Shown here in pieces: positions 46,982 through 59,889 of a stretch of DNA of 64,000 bases. Made by a program: the position numbers and the translations under genes. This DNA comes from Acanthosepion lycidas (Eukaryota; Mollusca; Cephalopoda; Sepiida; Sepiidae), in contig OZ010574.1 in NCBI GenBank assembly GCA_963932145.1, positions 81,696,365 to 81,760,364 of the forward strand, read 5' to 3'. Numbering within the stretch: the stretch's first letter is position 1; each line of letters starts with the position of its first letter. The notes below the pieces were generated by a model that was not told the origin of the DNA, searched no databases, and saw only the letters and a list, made by a program, of their open reading frames with translations.

Positions 46982-48585
46982 ACCTTAGACACATATATGA
47001 CTTGAGGGCACAACCTTTAATTCAGCAAGGGATTTCTATCAGAAACACACAATTCCAGTATGTTTAGGTTGCAGAAAAAATACTTTCACCAGACAGTCCT
47101 CATCCAGCTTGGCATTTCAGTTGGGACTTTTTTCCTATGTTTGATTATATTGTTTCACCACTAATGTGATTTAAAATACACTTTGACAAAAGGCAAATGG
47201 AGAAAAATGTTTGGGCCCAAGATGATTCTGCAAATTGGATTGTTCACATACGTTAAAATGTCTCTTGGAAAATCCATTTAAGCTAAATGCTACTTCAAGT
47301 ATCATGGGGCTCTTCTGTTTTATTGACTTGTCCACTGTGCAGCTGCCATAAACACATATTTTCTGATAAAGTTAATGCATTAGTTAAAGTTTTTACTCAT
47401 CTTTTTCTTTGCATAAAAATGTTGTCCATGACACCCCCCCCCACCACCACCATGGACAACATAAGCATTATATTTGTGGACATGGTTGTTTATTCAATTT
47501 ATCTGTCCACTTATGAGGGGAAATGTCTGTAGTGGTACAAAATCTAGCAAAAATCTCTCTCAAAATATTGCCTATTACTTTAAACTATTTAAAGCACATC
47601 ACTTCACTTAGAAATCTCTTTATATATTTTCCATGGTTCAACTGAATTTTTTGGTAGAACATTAAGCTGGAGTTCAAAGTTATAATTTCAAATAATTGCT
47701 TTTCATTATTTTATGTCCATGTACATGAGAGTGCTGAAAAGTTATTTGCCCAACCAGTTGTCTAAAATCTGACCAAGAATCAGATTCTTATTTTCTGAAA
47801 TCCCTTATTGGCAGAGCCAAGAACTTTTCAATATTCTCTTGTGTGTATATAATATATATGTATGTATGTGTGTGTGTGTGTGGTATATTTGTACAGCAGG
47901 AATTTATCCAAATAAGCTTTGTTAATTTCAACTGACAAGGTCTGTCTAAATTTTTTGTTTTATTTCCAGTGCAGTCTATCTTCATTTAATCATTACACAT
48001 GATGTGACTTTGACTTGACTTTAGTTCTAGCACTCTAAAAAAATTTGATGAATGTAGTCAACAAAATCTTGCACTAACAAGACCCACTTCTTGACAGTGA
48101 CTGAGATGGTTAAAAGTACTTGAATATAAATGAAAAAAAAAAAAACTTCAAGAAGTTTATCCACAAATTTGATCCTGATCAAAATATAATGAAAAATTAA
48201 ACTGACAGACTTTGTTTGGAGATATGTATATGTGCATACATGAAATTACAAGTTATTGTCACTGAGGAAATGAGTGTACTTTGTTTAAAACTGTTGATCA
48301 TGCCAAATTGTTTGCTCAGTATAGTTGCAGTATAAAAAACAGAAGGGGTTTGTGGTTGTTGAAGAAACACTAAGTTATGTGTTACTTTATACAAGTCATT
48401 TTGTAAACCCACTTCAGGACACAAGATTTGTAAGATATGGAGAGTAATATAGGACTCCTGATATGTTGGAAGTGAACTTTAATTCTGTGTTGTCCCCCTC
48501 CTAGAGTGGTTGCTATACCAAAATGAGACAGCCTTGTCTATCTGAATATTTTACCTATAAGGAAAAAGAGATGAATTCTTTTCTT
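46982..48585. other. AT-rich intron-like DNA
   Basis: A TG microsatellite lies near 47868-47882. A short stretch at 48297-48342 (GATCATGCCAAATTGTTTGC then CTCAGTATAGTTGCAGTATAAA) matches the SINE body at 61365-61800. Nothing else was recognised. Confidence 0.5.
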
Positions 48586-48892
48586 TCACAAATGTAGATA
48601 TACTGGTAACCTTAGATGATTTTGGCATTGACAAGATTACAGCCATTATAAATGAAATCTACAAAAGTAGTGATATTCTTGAAGACCTAAGTAGATCTAT
48701 TATCATAGCACTGCCTAAGAATCTAGGTGCAAACAATTATGAACTCTATCAGAAAATCAGCTTAATGAGCCATATAACAAAACTTATCTGAATTCTGATG
48801 GATAGAGCATGCAGCAATGTAGGCTTATTGAAGTCACTGAAACTTGGAATACAATATTTATGTTCAAAATGATATCAGAAAGAGTAATACTA

Positions 48893-48973
48893 TTAGGTTG
48901 GTGCAAAAAATAATGTTGTTTTCTCACATAGTAACATATGTGATAAAACGACATTATTTTTGCACCAACCTAA
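48893..48973. mobile_element. Palindromic mariner MITE, 81 bp
   Basis: Termini TTAGGTTGGTGCAAAAAATA and TTTTTGCACCAACCTAA, with TA duplications at 48891-48892 and 48974-48975. Two arm mismatches. Confidence 0.95.
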
Positions 48974-48994
48974 TAATAAATAATGTGGTGTACT

Positions 48995-49200
48995 TTTTAC
49001 ACTATTTACATTGTTCAGACTGTTGTCCTCATTTTTATTGCCATATTCACAATATTTTGGCTGTTGTACGTTACGGTCTTCTTCAGGTGATATATGTTGG
49101 AATTTTGAAATTAACCCTTTATTTAGTCCACATTGTGAATATGGCAATAAAAATGAGGACAACAGTCCGAACAATGTAAATAGTGTAAATTGTTATAATA
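48995..49200. repeat. Inverted repeat between two MITEs
   Basis: The left arm ACTATTTACATTGTTCAGAC, continuing GTTGTCCTCATTTTTATTG, is matched by its complement in 49132-49190, about 53 bp per arm. The spacer carries the minus-strand end motif CACCTGAAGAAGACCG. The same ends bound the element at 42965-43895, so this may be a miniature version of that family. Confidence 0.93.
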
Positions 49201-49244
49201 CCTCATCTCAGAAATATAGACAGAGGATGTGTATTTGTTTTATA

Positions 49245-49346
49245 TTAGGTTGGTGCAAAAATAATGACGTAATAATGTCGTTTTTTGACGTTAAAAAATA
49301 CGTCAAAAAACAACATTATTACGTCATTATTTTTGCACCAACCTAA
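49245..49346. mobile_element. Palindromic mariner MITE, 102-bp variant
   Basis: Standard termini, with TA duplications at 49243-49244 and 49347-49348. The arms are lengthened by ACGTAATAATG and its complement, so this is a longer hairpin subfamily. Confidence 0.95.
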
Positions 49347-50509
49347 TAGATTATGCAAAAGCATTTGAAAAAGTATGTCACAAAGAACTGTTAGAACTTC
49401 TAAGTAACCATCACCTGTTTGGAATGGATATTAGAATAATCCAGAACTTATACTGGCAGTGACCCACCTTGTATACAGATAGAAAATGAGTACAATAATT
49501 ATACAAAATAGAAAGGGGTGTAAGACAAGGATATATTCCCACTAGACTTATTCAGCATATTCAGTGAGATGATTCTTAGAGAATTAGATATCCTGCCAAG
49601 ATCCATTATTGGTGGCCTCAGTCTTAGCAAGATCAGGTATGCAAATGGCACAATGTTGATAGCAGACATAGAAAGGAAACTACAAGAACTCCTACAGAAT
49701 GTAATGAAGGAAAGTAAGAAAAAGGACCAAACATCAATTGCAAGAAGACAGAATACATGGTTGTGAGCAAAAGGAATGGCCCAACATAGAAATTACATGT
49801 AAATTCAAACTAAAGAAACTCTGATGTGTGATAGGGAATATTTTGATTAGGACTATTCTGTTCTCCATGTGTGTGCCCTATAAAATGGCAACATGCCCTC
49901 TTCCTGGTAACAATGATCCTTCCTAGGTTGAAGAGTATCCAAGAGAAGCAACTAGCAGATTAGCATTACAAGTAAAGATACTAAAATTAAACAAGTACAA
50001 CAATTTTAAATATCTTGGAAGTGTTTTAACAGAGTATTAAGAAATAGAATATTATTAAGTCAGAAAAATTTCATTAGAATCAAAGAAAAGAATACTGAAC
50101 TGTTATTTAATATCAGTCCTTCTATATGGCAATGAAGAAGAGACTTGAAGCAGCAAAAATGTGAATCTACAGAAAGATGCAGAGAATACCATAGACCAAA
50201 CATATGATCGAAAAAAAAGAAAATGGAAACAAAAAGGACACTGAAACTTATATTCAGTATCAGAAAGTTGAAATTTCTAAGGCACATAATGAGGAACGAT
50301 GGCTTGTAAAATTTGATACAAACAGGACAGGTTGAATGTAAGTGGGATTAAGGAAAACAACACATAACCTACTTGCCTAGCTTCAGTGACTGGATGTCAA
50401 AGCAAGGCTTAAGAGATAACAAAAATTTTTTTTTTTAAAAGCAACAAAGGATAGGAAATTATGGAGAGCCATGATTGCCTAGGTCATGATATATAGAAGA
50501 TCAGTGTGA

Positions 50510-50602
50510 AGTGAATGCAACACCCTAGGCTAGAATTGAATTTAACTGGCTGATTCTATTTTTAGTGTTTATAACTGTTATGCTATTTATGACTATACAC
50601 AC

Positions 50603-50641
<39 letters not shown>

Positions 50642-51033
50642 TTTGGGCAGCAATCCCTTTTTTTATACAAGTTTCATTGAAAATGAATGACAAGGTGTAG
50701 TGGATGAGTTTTTTTTATATAATTTCTCGTGTTTATATTATTTGTTTTCTTTTCAGGACATAAATTATATAAAAATTATCCGAATGTTTTCCAAGTGCTT
50801 TCAGCTATAAACATTAATTTTTATTTTACTTTTTATCTAAATATATGCATTGTTTTATGTATGTATCTACAGTTACAGGAATGTCTTATTTTCCAAACAT
50901 GGTCAGCACATTGTGGCTGTGTTCATAGTTAATATTATTGAGTGTTGGCTTTTTCTTTTTTATTAATAATGCTTCCATTATTTTTAGCCTTTTTATACAT
51001 GTAGATGATGATCTAGATACATTCATAAAACAA

Positions 51034-51070
<37 letters not shown>

Positions 51071-51616
51071 TCACACACATAGTGTTGACATAGGAATCAA
51101 TATTGTATTGTATGAAGATCACAAACTTGTCCAACCTTGACATAAAATTCATCAACACTACTTCTAAAACAATAAACACAGCTTTAATAAAATTTTCCAC
51201 TTTCATTTTGGATATTATTATACATCCTACAAACACACATACATTTATCTATGTAATTTTACATATCTCATAAAAAGAAAGGAAAAACTTTCTTCCAAAT
51301 CTCTAAGGCAAATAGCAACTTCAGGGCAAGAAGAGAAAGTGTCCAACATCCTTTTCCATTCTTTGTCAAGCTACTGCCATCATGCTCAAGTGCCAGGTTT
51401 CTGACTAATGATTCTCTTATTTCATTCTTTGTTTGGCCAAATCTATGCTAACTTGGCACCACAACTGACCAATCCCAAGGGTGACCTTGGTTTGTAATTC
51501 CCAAGAGGTTTTTCAAACAGGTTGATCAGCCAAGCTTTACCTTTTAAGATGTGTTTGTGTACATATATAAGCATGCATGCAGAATATACAGTAATCACAT
51601 GTACACACACACACAC

Positions 51617-51647
<31 letters not shown>

Positions 51648-52482
51648 GAGAGAAGGAGAGTTTTATTGGTTTCATATCAGTTTTCTTTTGTGATTTTTGG
51701 AGAATTCTTTGAAATTATTTAAAATCACTCTAAATAAACTTTATTTTACATGGGAGAGATCTTTGATTGTTTACCTTAGAACTGTTTTTGTCAGTTATGT
51801 TGTCAAATTCTTAGCTTCAATTTATAATGATGTTTCAGCAAATCCCAAACCCAAATCTATGGATCTCGGCACCATTTGTGTATTTATTTCCATTTCTTTC
51901 CAGGATTAGGATGCTTATTCCATAGTGTGAATCTTGAAACTCTGTTCATTATATCCCTCTCATTCTTGACTCTATAGGAATTGTACTTTATTCGGATTCT
52001 TTTAATGATTATATTTCTAATCATCATTTTCATTTTCAACCTCTTCTTCAGTTTCCCATGTATCCTTTTGATTCTTTGATTATATTTCAGTCAAATTGAT
52101 TGGCTGAAATCAGTTGAAAAGCACTGCTGCTTTTGGATTCAGTCCTCACACTCTTCTCACATTATCTTGTGCCATACTTGTAAAAGGTAATTTCTTGGAC
52201 AAAAGGAGTAGTGGCAAATGGAAGAGAATGTATTTATGTTTCTACTGTTAAATATTGAAAAATGGTATGTCATGAAGCAGATGTCTGTTAAGAATTTACT
52301 CTACTTGCAGTGACATGTCTTTCAGCATTGTTTTCAATGATATCAGAAAAATAGTGACAATATCCAGTTGGTTAATGAGAAATAGTAAGTAATACATTTC
52401 TAATAATCAACGTCAATGGCTTGTGTCTGTACATCTTGTAAAACTGTGGCACTCTTAACTGATATGGTTTAATATTTACCAG
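50510..52482. other. AT-rich intron-like DNA with microsatellites
   Basis: TA or CA/TA runs lie at 50606-50638, 51039-51066 and 51603-51648. A strong acceptor-like TTGTTTTCTTTTCAG ends at 50756 but is followed by stops in phase 0. No gene was recognised. Confidence 0.5.
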
Positions 52483-52530
52483 GCAGCATTCAAGAAATAT
52501 GATAGACATCTCTCGTCAGTGATGCAAGAG
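52483..52530 (+). CDS. Candidate host exon, 16 codons
   Basis: A weak acceptor, ATATTTACCAG, precedes 52483. The segment reads AAFKKYDRHLSSVMQE in phase 0 and is followed by GTGCTG, a weak donor. Without splicing the frame continues to a TAA at 52562-52564. The call depends mainly on phase agreement with the exons at 32434 and 59836. Confidence 0.38.
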
Positions 52531-52539
52531 GTGCTGAGA

Positions 52540-54840
52540 TTCTTTTATTACTGCCTGGATAATTAAAAAAAGAAAATTAACAAATAACAAATCTGTTTAT
52601 GAATCCAATAATAATGATTGGCTACAATTTGTGTAAAAATAAGAAAAACCCATTTCTGCTGAAGCAAGTTTTATTTGATGATTGGAAAAATCCCTTCAAT
52701 AAAAAATATGACTGTGAATGAAGTAGTTGATATAGCAGTTTTGTGTAGAGTCACTCTGAGTTCTTCTGATACCATGTAACCCAGTATTACCTGCCACAGG
52801 GTGTAGTTAGTGGCAACTGTACCAGTCCTCTAACAGGATTTTCTGGTGACGAGGGTGCCTAAACACCTAGCAGGATTAAAGGGTGGGTGGACCCTTTTTG
52901 TAGGGTCAATGACCAATCTAACACAATGGAGTAGTTCCCATAGCTATGGATGGAGTAGGACAGTGATGACTTCCTAGACTGAAGTCAGTGACCACTGAAA
53001 AGGATTTCTCTAATGTAATCAGTGTTTGACCTGGAGAAGCATGGGCTCCAACAAGTCTACTTGCACATGACCTGCAATGGATGAATGAATACTTATTTGA
53101 CTTAGTCACTTGTTCAGTGACACTATGACTACACCCAGACATGGGGCTGAGGATGATGTACATATTGATTTTTGTGCTACCACCTATAACTGGGTGTACT
53201 ATCTTAAAATTCTCTTATCTATTCAGTTTCACTTGAAGCGTTGAAACATTTTTTAATGTTTATTTTGGCTGATTTTTGCTGTGAACAATTTCAATTAAGT
53301 TAGATCTATAATGATTGGTCCTTCACAATGAGTGTTGTAGCCTTTCTTGCTTCTGGTTAGAAAATGAGTCGTTTAACCAACTACTGACAAAAGATGGCAC
53401 TTTAGACAGCAGTTGTTAAAGTTTAAGTTTCCATCTAATCCAGGAAAAAGAAACACCAGTTTCAAATTAAGAGAGTAACCAGTTTCAGTATATTTTGCAT
53501 TTTTCAAGTTTGATAACTATGATAAAGATAGGGATACAGGGATATCGGTCCCAATTTACAGTTGACATGCATTGTATAAAAATTTTATCACAAATTTTGT
53601 GAAGTTGTTAAAAAAAAATACTTCAAATAATTAGTAACTTGTACGTTCTGTTTTTAAACTGCCTGCCTAAGTATAAAATTAGGAGGGCAGCATGAAGTCC
53701 AATTGACATTTTTTTGCATAGATTATGTTTGTTGATTATCAATGTTATCAATTGATAACTATTTTTTTTTCCAGAGTTTTAATGAATCATTATTTAAAAT
53801 GTAAAGTTATCATCCACAGTCTTTTCATGTAACTTGCAAAAGTGTGGAATTGACATGAGAGATGCATAAGAGTTTAAAATAAAGCAATGCCGTTTGATAT
53901 CCATCAGAGGTAAGAAATCAAAGAGAACCACTTCATCCTTACATATCAGAAACAGACAGGCTTTAAACTATTCAGATTTCATCTTCCAACTTGTCCACAG
54001 TTCTTTTCCTTTCAGTAACTTTTCTGTGTAACATCCAGACTCCAAAACTTGAATTGACTTGATGAGAAAAAGAATTTACAACACCATAGCAACTAGTTAC
54101 ATTCACATGTTCCTAACATGTTAATTTTGAAAATGGGACACTTTTGTATTAGAAAATCTATATTGAATGTCTTTTGGTAAAGTGTTTTAGATCAATTTGA
54201 GCCTTAGTAATAATTTATTTGAACTGAAAAGTTATCTGGAATTTACACAGGTTGATTTGTGTGGTTTTGTGTGTTTTTTTTTTTTTGTGCAAAGTTTACA
54301 TTTTACAAGTCAAAATGACCTGTTTCCCTTACACTTCAGTCTCTTTGTTTTAAATGGATACAGTGAATGAGATGTTCATGTGATATCACAGTTAGGGTCC
54401 ATTACATAAGTGTATCTCAACATTTTCATTCATTCTAATGATTTATAGTAGAAAACAAATAGTAAAAGCACATGTTGAAATTTGTACAAAAATGCATTAC
54501 AAATTATTTTCTTGTTGAAATCTGAGTAAGACGACCTCATCTGTATTGAAAGAGTAACAATTGAAATTTGGTCAATGGTACCAGTATAGAAATATGCAAC
54601 TATTTCAACTGTTAGGTGATTTTCTAACTTTCTGGAAGACTTTTTTAACTTTTCATCTGTTAAAAAACACAAACTATTTAATTTCCATGAAAGTAATGGA
54701 TTTTATAAATGAGAAAAGAAATAAAAAATAATGTAATTTATGTGAAAATTGTTCAAGTTTGCAATCAATCTTTATTTTCCAACTCGAATAATGGATCATA
54801 AGTGGTCATGAATTTAGGCTGGTGCTATTCACAAAATAGA
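52540..54840. other. AT-rich intron-like DNA
   Basis: A GC-richer stretch at about 52740-53170 may be an old repeat but was not recognised. No gene was seen. Confidence 0.45.
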
Positions 54841-54846
54841 TCTGTT

Positions 54847-55590
54847 ATATACAGGGTGCAATGTATAAATTGTCACCATTTTATATTTTTAATTTTATGC
54901 ATGCACACTGTTTTTGACTTTGTTGACTGCATAGTGTAGTAGGATCAATTGAGAACTGTCTGTGAGAAAAAGAGCACCAAGATGCAATTCACTTTGCCAG
55001 AAATTTGGAAATGGTATGCTGTACTGCTTGGCATATGTAACAGAAGCTACGATAAGAATATTTCAGAGTGATTGGGTGTCAATTTGAGAACCGTGCATTC
55101 AAAAAGAGTTGGATGATATTTCCAGTCAAGATCATTGTGTTTGGAGTGACCACAAGGGGGGGGATGGTAGCATTCCATTTATCTTCGCACAGGACCTCAG
55201 ACTCAACACAGAAACCTACATCAAGTACCTTGGAGCTAGTGCTGCTTGGGGTCAGTGTTTAGCAACAGGACTCTTCACTATGCCGCACAAGCAGGAAAAC
55301 CCAGTCATGGGTGTCAGACAATTTCTGTGACCATATCACCCTTTACACATCAGGTCATTACATCTAACTCCCCAGTCTTCAACCCCCTTGATTATTATGT
55401 GTAGGGTGCAAATGAGCAAGGCACCAACAAAACTCCTTGTAACATCAAAGATGAACTGAGGGCAAAGATTATGGCAGCATTCACCAACTTAAACAAGGAG
55501 ACTGTCCAGAAGAATTGCAGGAAATTCCAGAGCCATTTGGAGGTCATGGTTGAAACTCATGGTGATTTTATTGAATAAATTTACTCTAGT
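54847..55590 (+). pseudogene. Mariner-superfamily transposase relic
   Basis: It starts at a terminal-repeat-like ACAGGGTGCAATGTATAAAT. Frames around 55068-55330 read SRSLCLE-type decayed sequence, then FAQDLRLNTETYIKYLGA. After shifts come HITLYTSGHYI, FNPLDYYV (the NPLDYYVW motif of the third catalytic aspartate) and MAAFTNLNKETVQKNCRKF, ending VETHGDFIE with a stop near 55578. The order matches Tc1/mariner-type DDE transposases of the maT-like group. The helix-turn-helix part and the right terminal repeat were not found. Confidence 0.8.
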
Positions 55591-55734
55591 ATTTCAAGAT
55601 ATTTTTGTGTAACTTTATTGTAGTGATGCATTTAAAATAATTTTACTATTGAAAATAAGATAGAGAAAAGAGGATGATTCAAGAGATTAAAGTGACATTG
55701 TAGATAAATTAGGTCTACTATTTGTTTGTGAATT

Positions 55735-55910
55735 GTACATTGTTAGCACATCTGATCTGGTGCTTCTCCTATGTATCTAGAAATTCTTGACAGAATTCAA
55801 AGAAGAATGTGTAATGTCATTAGTCCTGAACTGGTGTCTTGTTCTTCAGTCTTTTCCCTCTGCCTTTCCTTTAATTGCTTTCATGGTTATTGTTCTGATG
55901 AAGTTGGTTA
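55735..55910 (+). pseudogene. CR1/Jockey-like LINE fragment
   Basis: The + strand reads IWCFSYVSLEILDRIQRRMC (one shift), then ISPELVS, FNCFHGYCSDE. These are the blocks that follow the RT in the copy at 37055-38352. Confidence 0.7.
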
Positions 55911-56060
55911 GTCCTGGATGAACCAGTTGCTTATGATGAAGAATGTCTTCATTCATAGCTTCTTGGTGTTTCATCCACAGATCAAGTGGATTTGAAATTT
56001 GACAGGTAGCAATCATAACAGTAAAGAGATCTCTTATTTGCTTTGGTGATTGATATGAAA
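55911..56060 (-). pseudogene. Helitron helicase fragment
   Basis: Within a 107-codon minus-strand frame (55846-56169), PKQIRDLFTVMIATCQISNP continues into LDLWMKHQEAMNEDIL, the block that follows the region seen in the Helitron relic at 14720-15370. No other Helitron part is adjacent. Confidence 0.8.
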
Positions 56061-56169
56061 CTGGCTTTTTGTAAATTTTGGTCCCAATGCTCATCACTTT
56101 CTGTAAGGCCAAGTTGAATGCATATGTCCGTCTGTATGTCTCAAGAATATTTACATTGGTTGTTTTCAA

Positions 56170-57395
56170 ATTTTGAAATGATCTTGGACCCCTGACATTA
56201 TGAAGAAGTCATTGAAGAAAGAAGCATTCAGAATACAAAATTTATATATAAAGTAAAAATAAATTTGTTTATAATTTTCATTTAAAAAGGTCGAAAAAAT
56301 TTTAATATGTCCAAAATTGCAAGTTATCTTGTTGAAAAAAGTAAACATTAATTTGATATTGTAAAATATTGCAGTAATTATTTAAAAACCTTTTAATATT
56401 TTATTTTAGTTACATATGCTACCAAAAAACCTACAGATATTTGTCATAAAGAAAAAAGTAAATAAATGCATGCATGTTCTCTTTTTACAGCAGAGATTTG
56501 CAAAAACTTTGGCAGACTTAGAATATTTTTAAACCAAAGTTGTCATTTGAATTGCAACTCGTCTTTCAAAGTATTTACATAGATATAATAATAGAAAACA
56601 CATGCCAAAAAATAACAAAAAAAAAATTTTTCGTTTGAAGTCCAATGGAAATTAATATCAAGAAGTAAAAAAATAGATATTAGATTTTTAACTGGTGAGT
56701 GTGAATGGAGTTTTAATTAAAAGAGGAGGACACTTATTTAATAGAAGATATTTTAAGCAGTATATGCAAATTAGTCATTAGCTTATTTGTGTAAAGACTT
56801 TTTGAAAATAAATGAATTAAAAAGGAAGCATTTTTATATTTTCTTTCAGGTGGGGAGATATGTTTGTGTATGAAATGTCATTTTCTTTTTTTACTTGTTT
56901 TACTTACGCAGAAAAGTCCATTTTGGTAGAATGTAATTTGTGGAATTTCTACACAGTAAAAAAGCAGCTAACTATGGATGCTAGATATATAAACTGATAA
57001 ATGTTTGCCTTACAAAAATTATGTGATTACTGTTCACTATTCGTGAAATTTTGAATGGATTATGTACATTCAATATATTTGTTCAAAGAATATGACTGTA
57101 AAAACAAGAAATTAATTGGTTGGGTGTGGGGGTAGGCTTGTCATAATTAAGGAAAGTTTTACAAATAGATACCAACTTGTTGCAGGCCAAGTAAAATGCA
57201 AATTTCAAACAATTTTCTGCACTATATATGACAATATTCCGAAACAGAACTATTTTTGATATGAAAATCAAAACAATTGTCAAACAAAAAGACAGTCACT
57301 TAATAAAATATATTTTTTTTAAATCAATATGCAAATTAGTTAAACCTGAAAAGTGATATCGCCTAGAAGAAAATAATATATAACGCAGATATTGA
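56170..57395. other. AT-rich intron-like DNA
   Basis: No gene or named repeat was recognised. Confidence 0.45.
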
Positions 57396-58985
57396 GCTTT
57401 TAGCATGTAAATCCTTCTTTAGGCAAGTTTCTAACACATTTCTTTATCATCTTTCAGTTGTGTCTATGTCCTTGGGTAGAGTGCGCTCAGGAGCTTCTCT
57501 GTCAAAGAACAGAGGGGTAACTGAGAAAATCATACTGAGAGGTGCCCAGCTCTGGGAAACAGCTGCCCGAGGCTGTGCTCTCTCATTGCACCAGAGACAG
57601 AGAGAGAGAGAGATTGGTGCTCGCACCAAGGTCAGCGCAACTGGCGGGGAGCTGTGGGTAATTTATGTTGCTGGTCCAGGTGTACAGGATTGGGTCCCCA
57701 CCTTAAAAAAGACCTTGTGTCACAACTCATCTTAGTGGGGAGACGAAGTATATACCTAGCGTGTAAATCACTCTCTCTACAGATTCTGATACTTACTTAC
57801 TGGTCACAAGGATCCATCCCTGCGCTGTTAGTATCATAGCTATGACAAGCTTGGACAAGCTATGACCAGCTAAGACCAGTGGCCTGAGTGAAGGCACTCG
57901 GGTCCCCACATTAAAAACTAACCTTGTGTCACAACCTGACTCCCTGGGTCAAGTAAATACAGTGTGTAAATTTTTATCAAGTAGTTTGTAACACGTTTAT
58001 TTATCATCTCTCAGTTGCATCTCTGTCTTTGGGCAGAGTGCACTCAGAGGCTACTCTGTCAATGGACAGTGTTGCAACTGAGGAAGATTATACTGAGAGG
58101 TGCCGGCTCTGGGAACAGTTGCCCAAGGCCACGCCCACTCATTGCACTAGAGAGAGGAATCGGTACATGCAATGAGGTCAGCATAAATGATAGTTGCAGG
58201 GTCTCGGAAATTTTTGTTCCTTGCCCGGGTATATATGCTCAAGCTCCCCACATTAAACCGACCTTGTGTCACAATCTGACCTCATTTGTGAGTAAATACA
58301 AATTACTATCAACTAGTTTGTAACATGTTTATTTATCATCTCTCTGTTGTGTCTCTGTCTTTAGGCAGAGTGCGCTCAAGGTCGGCTCCATCAAAGGACA
58401 GTTTTAACAGAGGAATATTATACTGAGAGGTGCCCAGCCCTGGGGAACAACTGCCTGAGTATGTGTCCTCTCATTGCACTAGAAAGAAGGATTGTTACTT
58501 GCACTGAAGCCAGTGCAACTGACAGTTGCGAGGACTTAGAGAATTTTAGTTCCTAGCCCTGGTGTATTCACTCAAGCACCCTACATTAAACCAAACTTGT
58601 CACAATGCGACTCCGTGGGGTGGGGGGTGTTCAAGTAAATACCAAATTACGATCAAGTAGTTTGTAACACATTTATCATCTCTCAGTTGCTTCTCTGTCT
58701 TTGGGTAGCATGCACTCAGGGGTGGCTCCATCAAAGGACAGTCGCAACTTAGGAAAATTATACTGAGAGGTGACCAGGCTTGAAGATCTGCCCAAGGTTG
58801 CACCTCTCTCATTGCATCAGAAAGAGGGATCAGTGTTTGCACCAAGGTCAGCACAACCAACAGGGCTCAGGAAATTTTTGTTCTTTGCCCGGATGTATGC
58901 ACACTGTCTCCCCACATTAAACCGACCTTGTGTCATAATGCGACTTCTTGGGGGTGTCTAGTAAATACCATATTACTATAAAGCA
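57396..58985 (+). repeat. Tandem repeat of about 335-bp units, four or more copies
   Basis: The marker TATCATCTCTCAGTTG or a close variant recurs at about 57448, 58003, 58334 and 58675. It is followed each time by CTGTCTTTGGGTAGAGTGC-like, TATACTGAGAGGTGCC, CTCATTGCAC and CACATTAAACCGACCTTGTG blocks. Spacing is 555, 331 and 341 bases. The first interval contains an extra diverged piece (57770-57900). It is markedly GC-richer than the flanks. No open frame runs through it, and the parent sequence is not recognised. It could be a local satellite or SINE-based amplification. Confidence 0.9.
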
Positions 58986-59043
58986 ACCCCTTTTAACCCC
59001 AGAATTTGTGGGAGTATTAAGCTCCAATTTCACATTTATTCAT

Positions 59044-59044
<1 letters not shown>

Positions 59045-59092
<48 letters not shown>
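59045..59092. repeat. (CA)n(TA)n microsatellite
   Basis: CA repeats running into TA repeats. Confidence 0.97.
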
Positions 59093-59097
<5 letters not shown>

Positions 59098-59835
59098 TAA
59101 TTCATACCTGATGAGTTGGTAGAACAATGAAACTTTAAGTTGTACTTTCAATGGAGGTCTATGTATATTTATTAATATATACTTCTTAGCTGCATTTAAC
59201 CACATTTGAGCACTGTTTTGTTAACACCTTATATTACATTAAATTGATTAAATATTTAATCGCTTACCTGTGTATGCACCCTAACACACATATATACGGT
59301 TGCTAATATCTAGTTATTTGGTTTATATCCACATTTTTAATACATCTTAAAGAAAAATCAAAATCAAGCGGTAATTCTGTTAATGCATAATGTAAAGATT
59401 TGTTTTTTTTTCTCTAACAAAATTGACTTATAGATTCAATTTCCTATTGAAGAAAGGAGACAAATGTTATTTCCTATTGTAAACATTAACTGAGATGCAT
59501 ATCACATTTCTTTAAAAGAGAAACAAAAAAGAATTTCCCTTGTTGTTAAAATTAAAATTGTATGAGTTATTCTGTCAGCATTGACAGAATATGATAGACA
59601 GCACATAACTTGATAATAATAATAATAATAATATTGATTTGCATCTGTCAAGTTGCCTTGCAGGTGTGTCATGATTTAAATCCTGACCAGGAGCAAAAAA
59701 GAAGCTTAAGTCTGGAATAACATTAACAAACAACTAAAGGTGAACTAGAAGTTGGTGGTGGTGGAGGAGGGGGGAGTGTGTTGTTTAGATGCATTTTATT
59801 TGGTTTATTTAATGGTGGCATTGTTTAATTTGCAG
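59093..59835. other. AT-rich intron-like DNA
   Basis: It includes an (ATA)n run near 59611-59631. No gene was recognised. Confidence 0.45.
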
Positions 59836-59889
59836 CACAGGCAGTTAGAAGAATTGTGCCTCAATAGAATTGATACCTTTTGGATATAA
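59836..59889 (+). CDS. Candidate terminal host exon with stop
   Basis: A good acceptor, TTGTTTAATTTGCAG, ends at 59835. The 54-nt segment reads HRQLEELCLNRIDTFWI and ends with TAA at 59887-59889, in the same phase as the upstream candidates. A possible variant polyadenylation signal ATTAAA lies near 59905; canonical AATAAA occurs only further on (about 60861). It would be the last coding exon of the gene represented by 1-95 and the other segments. Confidence 0.52.
   Translation, partial: HRQLEELCLNRIDTFWI

Larger units (their letters stand above)
48590..50505 (+). pseudogene. RTE-type LINE ORF2, interrupted by a nested block
   Basis: Before the insertion, 48600-48880 reads FGIDKITAIINEIYKSSDIL, LSRSIIIALPKN and FKMISERVI. 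After it, 49350-49800 reads DYAKAFEKVCHKELLELLSN, RIIQNLYWQ and RGVRQGYI. The active-site region is degraded (YANGTMLIADIERKLQELLQ), and NCKKTEYMVVSKRNGPT follows. Then 49980-50500 has KLNKYNNFKYLGSVLTE, an ISVLLYGNE block, and ATKDRKLWRAMIA at the end. The order is that of the invertebrate endonuclease-reverse transcriptase family. Many stops are present. The insertion splits the RT between its first and second conserved blocks. Confidence 0.88.

Noticed and set aside
50742..50810. Exon after the strong acceptor TTGTTTTCTTTTCAG
   Set aside because: In the phase of the other candidate exons it reaches a stop within 18 codons without a donor, and its AT-rich translation has no protein-like quality.
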